A DNA stretch of 64,000 nt from positions 78,818 through 142,817 of the forward strand of contig NW_017802691.1 in NCBI RefSeq assembly GCF_001625305.1. Reading direction: 5' to 3'. Made by a program: the position numbers and the translations under genes. This document shows positions 27,701 through 35,269 of the stretch, piece after piece; positions within the stretch are counted from its first letter, which is position 1, and every line of letters begins with the position of its first letter. Source of the DNA: Branchiostoma belcheri. Its lineage: Eukaryota; Chordata; Leptocardii; Amphioxiformes; Branchiostomatidae. The notes beneath the pieces were generated by a model that saw only the letters and a program-made list of their open reading frames with translations, searched no databases and had not been told where the DNA came from.

Positions 27701-28255
27701 TTCACTGTTTTTCTACAGCCTTGAGATCAATGGAGGCCCTCCCATACAGTACCCAGGATCAAGAGGTAACTAAGTGTTTAATTCATGGTTCACTTTCTAG
27801 AATTTTCATATTGGTTGGTAAAGGTTAGACATCCAGGTAATAATATACGCCAAAAAGTAGTTACTCAAGCAACTGGATATGATTTTGAAAACGGTCAGAT
27901 GTTTCAGCTAATATCCACTACAATCACAATTTTCGTATCGGTTGCAAAACCCATTTTCTACTATCTCAATCAATTTTCAAAACTCAGCATTCTATTTTAT
28001 TCTACAGGATATGCGAGACCCTACACAGCCATTGGCCTCACTTCCACCACCAAAACCCGAGACAAGCCCGTCCCAAGGACTGTGTCTGCGCCTGCAATGA
28101 TCAACACAAGAGATAGGAGGCGTCGCGAGAAGTCTGCCATGATTTCCGTGTCCAAGAGCATGGCAACTCTTACAAACAAGGAGGAAGAAAGTAGCGGACG
28201 CAACTCGAGAAAGCAGCCCAGAGCATCTTCTAGGGTTAAGAAAGCTTGGACCTGA
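12704..28255 (+). CDS. ANKAR: ANKAR: ankyrin and armadillo repeat-containing protein, complete, 25 coding exons
   Basis: The spliced frame is 4365 nt (1454 aa plus stop), very close to the roughly 1430 aa of the vertebrate protein, and every intron is GT-AG with matching phases. The start ATG at 12704 lies in an exon that begins at 12688 (acceptor CTGCAG). Order: a family-specific N-terminal region (residues 1-510), three exons of ankyrin repeats (about 511-730), a long armadillo-repeat array (about 760-1350) and a basic Ser/Thr/Arg-rich tail ending at TGA 28253-28255. Ankyrin and ARM repeats are protein-binding scaffolds; no enzymatic motif is seen, and the cellular role of ANKAR is poorly known. 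Several introns carry duplicated pieces of neighbouring exons (introns 1, 20 and 23). Detailed exon positions are in the block entries below. Confidence 0.95.
13079..13722 (+). repeat. ANKAR intron 1 with duplicated exon-2 start and inserted repeats
   Basis: The first 18 bases of the intron (13079-13096) copy the first six codons of exon 2 (VPRISL versus VPCISL, 15 of 18 bases identical). A second, longer copy of the exon-2 boundary lies at 13586-13650 (TTGGAAAACAGGTGCCGTGT and onward), about 130 bp before the real one at 13713. A 100 bp hairpin with TAGCCTGGTT arms occupies 13124-13223. A fragment of the element also seen at 40804-41025 (CCTCAGGGCAATTCTGACTG) interrupts the upstream copy at about 13511-13582. 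Confidence 0.8.
13124..13223. mobile_element. MITE-like hairpin, TAGCCTGG family
   Basis: The arms TAGCCTGGTTACCAAACC (from 13124) and GGTTTGGCAACCAGGCTA (to 13223) are near-perfect inverted repeats around a short loop. Related TAGCCTGG-ended hairpins occur at 24603, 34554, 36590, 41649, 54985 and 61533 in this window. Confidence 0.7.
16562..16845 (+). mobile_element. tRNA-derived SINE (type with CACAACTGTGTGGCCCAAGG)
   Basis: It starts with a tRNA-like A-box region (GTGGCAAAGTGGGTAGAGTG) and a degenerate B box (TGAGTTTGTTCCC). The tail contains TGCACAACTGTGTGGCCCAA, then GGGCTACAGAAATGGAGA, and ends in a T-rich run. The same tail occurs at 42430-42735, near 31010-31170 and 44700-44820 (reverse), and at 58316-58390. 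It sits in ANKAR intron 5. Confidence 0.7.
17253..17369. mobile_element. MITE-like hairpin with AGGAAACACAACA arms
   Basis: TAGGCCTAAGGAAAAAAATG with TTGTGTTTCCTGTTTCCCA on the left is mirrored by GAAACAGGAAACACAACA and TTTTCCTAGGCCTTA on the right. It starts 15 bp after the ANKAR exon 6 donor. Pieces of the same family are near 5800-5850 and 6115-6165. Confidence 0.65.
18894..20312 (+). other. ANKAR: ANKAR exons 9-11, ankyrin repeats
   Basis: Coding exons 18894-19131, 19411-19612 and 20104-20312. Ankyrin signatures are clear: HDEHGLSLLHHAAIHNRPQV in exon 9, TALHLAAQCGSLDALSCLVS and DGWAPVHHAAYYNNVQCLKH in exon 10, SPLLLAASSGALAAVQYLLA and GDNVVHLAALRSHTNVLEYL in exon 11. That gives about five repeats with the usual TALHxAA core. 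These exons have higher GC and clean splice sites. Confidence 0.93.
19180..19327. repeat. ACTC/CA microsatellite in ANKAR intron 9
   Basis: CAGTCACTCACTC repeats grade into (CA)n tracts with CGCAAGCACACAC interruptions, between exons 9 and 10. Confidence 0.9.
21455..21668. repeat. Low-complexity AAAAATTTTT tract in ANKAR intron 13
   Basis: Alternating poly-A and short poly-T blocks (AAAAAATTTTTTGAAAAA-like) run up to 12 bp before the exon 14 acceptor. The Phe/Lys-rich open frames here are artefacts of this composition. Confidence 0.9.
23274..23412. repeat. Dispersed repeat with GACCAGTCACTCTGGTCTTC core
   Basis: It contains GACCAGTCACTCTGGTCTTC, then ACCCAGTGAGACTTGTCACG and GACTTCTCTGAAGTGTGACG. 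Highly similar copies in reverse orientation lie at 29886-30020 and 52047-52207, so this is one repeat family in the introns and spacers of three genes. It lies in ANKAR intron 16. Confidence 0.75.
23770..24030 (-). mobile_element. tRNA-derived SINE (reverse), second type
   Basis: On the minus strand it begins with a tRNA-like head (AGCGTGCGTAGTCCGGTGGT, later GGGAGTTCGAATCCC as B box) and continues into a shared body (CGAAAAGAGCTAGGGGAATT). A second copy with the same body and B box lies at 59086-59355. It is in ANKAR intron 17. Confidence 0.75.
25592..25934 (+). repeat. Six tandem copies of the ANKAR exon 21 splice acceptor
   Basis: The string GTTTCCCTGTAG followed by ATTGTAGTGCTAGCCCGTGT (with small variations) occurs six times. 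Its AG falls at 25610, 25664, 25731, 25798, 25866 and 25934. The unit is 54-68 bp and contains a complete 3' splice site plus about 22 bases of exon. Only the last copy continues into the armadillo-coding exon 21. The first five are decoy or alternative acceptors; entering at the first reads 17 codons and then hits the TAG of the next acceptor in frame. Confidence 0.93.
27396..27448 (+). repeat. Duplicated 3' end of ANKAR exon 23
   Basis: GTTCAGGATGGCCAGAATGG and TCGGCCTGCCCTCACAGAGG with a GTGGGTA donor repeat the end of exon 23 (27194-27238) with few substitutions, inside intron 23 and about 165 bp after the real donor. Confidence 0.9.
28008..28255 (+). other. ANKAR: ANKAR exon 25, C-terminal tail
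   Basis: The last exon codes for 82 residues: GYARPYTAIGLTSTTKTRDK, an Arg-rich stretch (TRDRRRREKSAM) and a Ser/Lys/Arg-rich end, with TGA at 28253-28255. The composition suggests an unstructured basic tail. The acceptor TCTACAG and phase (G|GA) fit exon 24. Confidence 0.9.
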
Positions 28256-28274
28256 TATAAGTGTTTTAGACTTA

Positions 28275-28759
28275 GGCCACACCAAGTAAATTTTATGGAT
28301 GACGTCCTTTGGAGACCCTAAATATAATGCGATAGGGCGAAAAAAAAACAAGAAGGGCCCTAAAAAACAAGATGCCTAGATTAGAAATATACTAAGAGAC
28401 GACAAATGTTAGGACACAAATTGAATGAGGTGACACAGTGTAACAAGCAAGAAGTCTTTTATTCATCATCAAAACAGCAGTAAATCAGGTGGATCAGCAG
28501 TTGTCGTCTTGTGCTTTGGGGAGATAGATGGAGCAGTCAGCAAGTTTCTTCAAATGTGTCAGCATGTACCAAACTGAATTCCTAATGGAAGTCTTGCTTG
28601 ATGCTTCATAAGCTTTGGTCCGTACAAACCTATTTGCGGCACTGTCGTGACTATTTGGTCATAGTTACAGGAAGCGGAATTTCTTGTTTTTTTTTTCTAG
28701 AAACAGGCCAAAATCAATGCGCGCGCAGACGTCATCCATAAAATTTACTTGGTGTGGCC
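28275..28759. mobile_element. MITE with TTA target-site duplication, PIF/Harbinger-like
   Basis: The terminal inverted repeats start GGCCACACCAAGTAAATTTT and continue ATGGATGACGTC; the right end mirrors them (GACGTCATCCAT... GGTGTGGCC). TTA flanks both ends (28272-28274 and 28760-28762), the duplication typical of PIF/Harbinger. The element starts 19 bp after the ANKAR stop codon, so it makes up most of that gene's 3' UTR. Related but more diverged sequence is at 41445-41690 and 54226-55045. Confidence 0.8.
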
Positions 28760-28839
28760 TTAAGATTAAGCAATAGGACCTGACACAGGTTAAGGGCCAT
28801 GTCACTTTAAATGTTGGCATTTTCTAAAAACTGAAATCA

Positions 28840-28845
28840 AATAAA
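28840..28845 (+). other. Candidate ANKAR poly(A) signal
   Basis: AATAAA, 585 bp after the ANKAR stop and downstream of the MITE. It is the first canonical hexamer that I see on the plus strand after the gene. Confidence 0.5.
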
Positions 28846-29137
28846 TCAATCAATGAAAATTGACTTCCAAACCCAAAGTGTGCATTATATAAATTTGTTG
28901 GAACAGTAATTATGATTCATGATCATTGAGTGCAAAAATTTTTGATAACATATCTTTTCATGGCAAGACTTGTGTGTAGATTTGTATGATAGTGACAGTT
29001 ACAGCAGTAAGAGTTAGCCAGTCCCAGTACATATCATTTGAATGCTAAGTCTAAATACAATTTATGTTACATAGGAAACTAAGAGGCACTAAACAAAATG
29101 GGTTCCCAAAGCTTGACTACAAGCATTTTGGATACTG

Positions 29138-29430
29138 TAGACATTTAACCATTTAGCTAAACAGACATTTAGCTAAATAGACATTTAGCCATTTAGCTAA
29201 ATAGACGTTTAGCTAAATAGACATTTAGCCATTTAGCTAAATAGACGTTTAGCCATTTAGCAAAATAGACGTTTAGCCATTTAGCTAAATAGACGTTTAG
29301 CCATTTAGCTAAATAGACGTTTTGCCATTTAGCTAAATAGACGTTTTGCCATTTAGCTAAATAGACATTCAGCTCTGTAGACATTTAGCTAAATAGACAT
29401 TTAGCTAAATAGACATTTAAATAGACAGTT
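29138..29430. repeat. Minisatellite of TTTAGCTAAATAGAC units
   Basis: Tandem repeats of roughly 14-22 bp built from ATTTAGCCATTTAGCTAAAT and AGACGTTTAGC, about 15 copies, between the convergent ANKAR and AATF genes. The unit is internally palindromic (TTTAGCTAAA). A minus-strand frame encoding repeated VYLAKWLN is a product of the array. Confidence 0.95.
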
Positions 29431-29539
29431 GTGGTCACTAGTGACATAGTATAAACCAAGACTTTTTACATTCCAAAGAACTCAGGACGGGTTGTAAAAA
29501 ATCAGACTTGACCAAATTCTACCTTAAAATGCTGTACAT

Positions 29540-29545
29540 TTTATT
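29540..29545 (-). other. Candidate AATF poly(A) signal
   Basis: TTTATT on the plus strand, that is AATAAA on the minus strand, about 200 bp downstream of the AATF stop codon at 29748. Confidence 0.5.
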
Positions 29546-29747
29546 TTTGTCTGAATGTACATATCATGGTCAAGTATTATGATTACTATGTAATATACAA
29601 AACTGTTGTGATACAAGTTTACAGGTATGATATTATTGATGTAAAGAAGTGCAAAGCTAATATTAACAGAAGCTGTAACTTGTATGATCAGATTTTTGGC
29701 TGAATACAATACGTTGTTTTTACTCCAGAGTGAGTCGTTGTGATGTA

Positions 29748-32700
29748 TCATCTCTCAGCTTTGCTGGTCTTCTCTTTCTTCCCAAACAAAGAGCTGAATA
29801 GTTCATTGCTGAAAGAAAAAAAAACACAAAACCTTATAATGACTAGAGTTCTGTGTTGGTAGTCAGATGTTAAAAATGCTAACCAGGTACCTTTGACCCA
29901 GTGTTGACGTCATACTTCAGAGAAGCCACGTGACAAGCTTCACTGGGTCAGTCTAATGAGGAAGACCAGAGTGACTGGTCAAAAGCTCTAGGTGAGAACA
30001 TTTGTTTTGGAACAAAAGTTTTAACACAAAACCTTACACTTTTAAGTGCCTTCCTAATACATGTACTTCAATATACATTTTGTGTGCGTATTACAGAATT
30101 GGCCAATGCAAATGACTGCCTGAAATGTACCTTTATTTTCTCCATGTTACTTAATGAATAAGATGTACATATTAAAATAATTTAAATATAATGGTTACTT
30201 ACCATCCCTCCTCAGACATGGACATGTTGTGTACAGGAGCCATGAAGTTAACCAACTTCCTGTGGACATCATACCTGTAGGGAAGGGGGAGGGGGGCACA
30301 TCAAAATAGTCAGCATTTAAATGTACAAAAATACACGAATGCATTGTACTTTGCTTTTTATCTGGGAGAAAACAGCAATTTGAAAGTACTACACATGTAG
30401 GTCATTTCTTTCGCCCTGTCGCTTCATATTTTATCTAAAAAAAATCTGAGAACCAACAAATCAAATTGCTGTGGCCTTATCATGATACTCCATAGACAGG
30501 CACCTGATTTTCTTTCCTTTGAACACCCTTGTGTCCACCTTCTTCCCGATCCTTTTGCTGCTACATTGTTCTTCATTGTTAGTCTTTATCACGCTACTTA
30601 CAATTAGTCTTAACGTTATTACAATGTATCATCATAATAGCACCAATAAAAGTACCTGATTTTCCTCCCCTTGGACGCCCGTGTGTCGACCTTCTTCCTG
30701 ACCCTCTTGCTACTACATTGTACATTGTTCTTCATTGTTAGTCTCTATCACACTTCTTACAACATTAGCCTTCATCTTAATATCATTAATATACAGGCAC
30801 CTGATTTTCCTCCCCTTGGACGCCCGTGTGTCGACCTTCTTCCTGACCCTCTTGCGTAGTTTCTGCACCTCCAGCCACTGTTTGGTCAGCTCTGTCGGGT
30901 CCTCGCTCGTCGTCTTCCTCTCTATCAACTCTCGCAGTAACTGGGGGAAAATGAAGGAAAGTCAAGTCAAAGTTCCCTCCTGCACCTTCATGTGTATATA
31001 GAGTGCATAGGGCAGTGCCCATCTCTGCAGCCCTTGGACAAAAGAAGATTCACTACAGCAGGAGGCTAGTCCACTGGAAGTGGTGTGTGTTTAACTCCCA
31101 TACATTGGGGCTGTATGGGGATCGAACTCATGACCTTCCGAATGCAAGGTGAACACTTTACCCACTTGGATATTGCACAGGTTAAAATGAATGAAAGGTG
31201 CCTGCTAAAATGTCAACCAGACTAAGAGACAGATGATGATGTAGGAAAATAATCTACTGCACAGATATGCTAACATTTGCAAACATTTTTTGCAATAATC
31301 AATCTTTATGGACTGTGAAACTTACCTGATGGTAGAAATCATCATCATCAAATATTTTTTCATTGTACTCCTTCAGGTGTGGATTAAGTTTGGCAGGAAC
31401 CTCCTGGAAAAAATTAACTTCTGTGAATGATAAAAATAAAAGGTCCAATTTTCTTTTCCAACACACACGAATGAAGTAACATATTGTGCATGCATAAGGA
31501 ATCCGAATATCAATCTGTCAGCCCTCCTCCCCAACAATGGTACACTCCATCCCATATTTGGAAACAAAATGCAGCAAACTCACCTGTTCCCCAGCCTTGT
31601 CCGCCCCCCTCCCCAGCACCTTGTAGGACGACCTCTTCAGCTGTGTCCTCTTCACCAGTCTGTCCTGGTCTCCCAGAATCTGGTCTATCTGCTCGCGCAC
31701 GGACTTGTTAAAGGAGCTGAAGGCCTAGAGAAGAAACATGGCAGCTGATTGTATAACAGAATTCAAAGGGACCAATTGGACCATGTTAGTTCCGCTCTTG
31801 AGGCATTGCCAAAATTTACAAGTTTGTGTGATTCACAGTACATATGTGATAAGTTTTTTTAGCCAATAGATCATGCTGTAATGCAAATTAGGATTTGATC
31901 CTTTACATGTATATTGACCAATATAGGACACAATATTTTAGGTTTTAGAGTCAAGACTGTTTTGTCTGTTTTCCAGTATTGTAGTACATGTACATGTACA
32001 TGTATTGCAGTAGGACATATCAAAGAGAAGTAGTAGACCTATTTGCTACTGGAGATCCAATAAATGAACAAACAAAGAAGAAGAAAACAGTTACCATTTC
32101 ACTTCTTTCCTACCTTGCTGTTGTACTTGCCACTGGACAGTTTTGTCTTCTCGCTCCACTTCTCAATAGTGGAGAGGTTGAACTCCTGTGTAAGTTTGTG
32201 TCTCTTCTGCAGACGATCTGGATAGTCTCCGCTGTCTTCATGTGGTCTTTTCCTGGACTGTGTTCTCTCTTTCTCTTCAGTGTCACTTTCTTCACTGGTA
32301 ATTTCTTCATCTGAATCACTAAGACATAAAAGAAAAAGAAATAGTCATGCATAATTAAGTACCAGAGTTATCAACCAAGGATTGAGGTGTTCAAGAATTT
32401 ACTCTGCCCTAGAACTATCACAGAATGGAACTCGCTGTCACCAAGTACAGCAGGGGCATCATCATTAGATAGCTTTAAACTATGTTTAGAGTTAGATGTT
32501 CATGGGTTAGGTGTAACAAGTCAATCGGTGTAATATAGCCAGTAGCCGCCGCGCTGCGTGCCTGAGAAGCTGGTGTGTTACGCCTAAGAACCTCAAGATT
32601 CTGACCCTACCCAAAAGCCTCCATTTAAATACAAAGGGGAAACCTTGGAATCATTTGACAACAAATGAACCCTGTGTCTAAACAAACAGTAATAAACTTA

Positions 32701-33871
32701 CTCTGCTGCTTTTCCATTCAGGCTTCCTACTAGTGCAGAAGTTTCTGGGTTCTGGTGCAGAAGTTCTCGTTGTAGTTCCAGTAGGGTGTCTAGTAGGCCT
32801 CTCAAGGAAGCTGCACCTGTAAAAGAGTTACAGTTTAAAGAATTCTTGAATGTATAACGCTTTTCAAACTGAGTAAACAACACTTGTATCATAGTGCAAA
32901 TGTGTCTTAAAACTATATACATACAAAACTAAAACTATATGTTAATTGATCATCTTTTCAGCCAAAAAGGACTTTCAGAATCATTTTGATGTAACCAAAA
33001 GTAATCATTTCAAATTGTATAACATACAAGTGGCAGTAATAGTACTTAATGAGAGAGTAACATAAAAACAAATAGATGTATAGTTACCTGCTTCTGCTGC
33101 AGTAGTGAAGGGTTGACCTCCAGTTTTGATGAAATCTGACTTGGTGTCTGGTTGTGGCAGCTGATTGGTCAGAGGAAGGGCCTTCTGTAACTTGATCCTC
33201 CCCTCCAGCAGGCTGTCCCACAGACCTGTCAATCATAGCAAACACAGGGGTCAGTTACTTCCAAATATGGAAATGTAGGCATATTATGTAAGTCAGCATA
33301 GGTGTAAAGACTTTCTTTATTTCTTTGACTTTATTTCTTCTTTCTTTATTCAAATTGCAATGGCAATACAGTTGGAGCACTAGGCAGCAATTCATTAATG
33401 CTGTGCTCCACAGTCATTACTAGTACATGTACACATGTCATGATGTAGAAACATTACAAACATTATGTAAAGACTTATTATTATAGTATACTCTGTGCCA
33501 ACAGAAAGGACACATAAACTTTCGTATATTTGACATGATGACAGTCTAAGTTAGGGAATCATCATGCAAACAGTTTGTGACACCTACCAAGTTGACATTT
33601 GGTGGCAGCAGCCTTTGCGAGATCCTGTGTCTTGTCTTGTGGTGTTGAAAACGACCAAGCTTCTGACTCTTGTTGTTCCTGACTGTCTTGTTGTTCACTC
33701 TCACTTTCTACTTCCTCGTCTTCTTCTTCTTCGTCACTTTCATTTTCGTCTGAGTCTTCATCGTTGTCACCACTTTCATACATGTCTTCATCTTGGAAAG
33801 AGAAAGGGTCCACACCAGCTGGGTCAAAGGTTATGTCACTCTGTTTTGTGACCTTTTGTGGGCTGCTGACG

Positions 33872-33921
<50 letters not shown>

Positions 33922-35269
33922 TTTATCATCACAGTCATCATCATCGTCATCATCATCATCTGTTCCCTCCGGTTGAATAGCAGCCTGTAGAAGACCTGGA
34001 TCCACACCTTCATCATCTAAAAAACAAGAATGGACGTCAATGCTTAGCCAGGTTACCATACTTAAAAGGTTGGCTTTATCTACAAAATAGCCTCTACAAG
34101 GCTTTAAAAGAGGTTGGAAAGAGTAGAAATAGACAGAATCTATCAACATGCCTGGGGATGTAATCCTTAGTAGGCTTAACCCCCTTGGCATGTTATCTGT
34201 TTATTTGGTTAATTTCTACTCTTTCCAAAGCATGGTAAAGACTAGAGCAATTCTATAGTCACTCAGGTGTCACAGCGTCTAATGGAAAGTTTTACAAACC
34301 TGAGTAGTCCGGTCCCCAGTCGTCCTGTAGAGCACTCCTAGACGTGGCCTTCCCTGCGTACCTGGAGTCCAGACTACTGAGGAACACCGGCTGTTGGTGT
34401 CGGGGGCGGCTGGACTCAGCATCATCATCATCATCACCGTACTCTTCAAACCTGTCTGCAACCTTCGCTGATGTTTCTGTTTCATAAACATCAAGAAAAA
34501 TAACATTGAGTTTTTCAACATTTTTACTTAGTTTTCAATGATACACAGCAAAATATGTAGCCTGGGTGCCATGTGATTTTTTCGGGGTTGCCATTACAAA
34601 TTGGATGGCACCCAGGCTACATCATATGTATGATTATCCATAAATATAGATATGGTGATCAATGCAAAAAAATATAAGATCATAGCAAAACATCAATGCA
34701 AAATTAGTTCCTCCTTACGTCAGTTACGAAGGTAGTAGTTTTCATTTGAGGTTAAATTTAGCTACTGATGCTATCTTACAACCACTGGGTACAATAATAG
34801 CACATTGTTTCGTTTCTAAAGTGTATGCATGCGTACATCCGTCAACATTTTCATTCCAAGATCTTAACATCAAAAGAATTTATAAAAATCTATATATTTC
34901 CACAATAATTCCACGTTTATTGTGGCAGCAAGAGAATCCTGGTTGAAAACTACTTGTAAGTGAGAATACATGTATACTTCTTCTCTGAGATAAACATAAT
35001 ATTTCGTTCATAATTCTTCATAGGCTATAATATACCGGGAGTCCTGAGCCAGAAACACGTGTGTGCATGTACACAAAATTCACTTCACAAACTTGGCCAA
35101 ATACGCTCTCTACGATAACTTACAAAGTCTGTAAATGAAAGCCAAGCTTAACAACATGTCAGAAATGATATTTGCCGTACTTACCGGTGTAAATATCGTC
35201 TTCTGGGTCGATACTTTTGGGTGCAGGATTGGTGAGTTTTGCAATTTCGTCCGCAAGACTCGACGCCAT
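29748..35269 (-). CDS. AATF: AATF (Che-1/Traube), complete, 11 coding exons
   Basis: Coding exons in transcript order: 35269-35185, 34476-34300, 34016-33588, 33225-33088, 32816-32702, 32318-32114, 31724-31584, 31403-31326, 30940-30801, 30274-30203, 29808-29748. The sum is 1641 nt, 546 aa (human about 560), all GT-AG with consistent phases. The start [20 protein letters not shown] is followed by an acidic, Asp/Glu-rich region. The conserved [20 protein letters not shown] and Che-1 region come next (about 231-383). The C-terminal TRAUB region contains [20 protein letters not shown], the basic [14 protein letters not shown] and [10 protein letters not shown], and the protein ends [18 protein letters not shown] acts in the nucleus and nucleolus in ribosome biogenesis (small-subunit processome) and transcription/apoptosis control. 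Odd points: a long Asp tract and a duplicated exon 9 end. Confidence 0.97.
29886..30020. repeat. Dispersed repeat, copy of the family at 23274
   Basis: It contains GAAGACCAGAGTGACTGGTC, preceded by CACGTGACAAGCTTCACTGG and followed by a GTGAGAACA stretch. It is the reverse complement of the copy at 23274-23412 and lies in AATF intron 10. Confidence 0.75.
30498..30797 (-). repeat. Two tandem copies of the AATF exon 9 donor region
   Basis: The exon 9 end and its donor (plus strand CACCTGATTTTCCTCCCCTT and onward, about 53 exon bases plus about 95 intron bases) appear as two extra units: 30651-30795, almost identical to the exon, and 30498-30650, more diverged. They directly follow the real exon in the direction of transcription, with a period of about 145-150 bp. 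The extra units retain the donor (CAG|GTAC or GTGCC) but lack the rest of the exon. Confidence 0.92.
33868..33961 (-). repeat. Coding CAT/ATC trinucleotide tract giving poly-Asp in AATF exon 3
   Basis: An almost pure (CAT)n on the plus strand reads as GAT codons on the minus strand. It yields an Asp run broken only by a few Cys and Lys codons, at about AATF residues 106-138, followed by further acidic sequence. AATF proteins are acidic here, but this uniform codon use points to recent repeat expansion. Confidence 0.95.
34554..34626. mobile_element. Short MITE-like hairpin, TAGCCTGG family
   Basis: TGTAGCCTGGGTGCCAT on the left and ATGGCACCCAGGCTACA on the right form a near-perfect inverted repeat with a loop of about 38 bp, in AATF intron 1. 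Confidence 0.75.

Larger units (their letters stand above)
20750..27765 (+). other. ANKAR: ANKAR exons 12-24, armadillo repeats
   Basis: Coding exons: 20750-20854, 21162-21406, 21680-21848, 22222-22463, 22779-22932, 23557-23718, 24170-24276, 24672-24794, 25103-25261, 25935-26052, 26529-26638, 27036-27232, 27719-27765. Armadillo repeats of the GxIPxLVxLL type recur: GSIPALVELLKHDSETLQAL, GGIPPLVHLLESELEDVLVN, GAVRPLVELVWGRNVTVQVK, NGIQPLVRLLRSPKTSETVL, and later more divergent copies such as GGIPLTIFEPFLL and GVTQLVELLQSADDNTIVLA. Such arrays form superhelical peptide-binding surfaces. Exons often match one repeat each, with phase 0 or phase 1 boundaries. Confidence 0.93.

Noticed and set aside
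29193..29384. Minus-strand frame encoding repeated VYLAKWLN
   Set aside because: It is the in-frame reading of the minisatellite at 29138-29430.
29138..29430. CRISPR-like array (also the 61574 and 25592 tandem repeats)
   Set aside because: Units are contiguous or vary in length, with no unique spacers, and the genome is eukaryotic.
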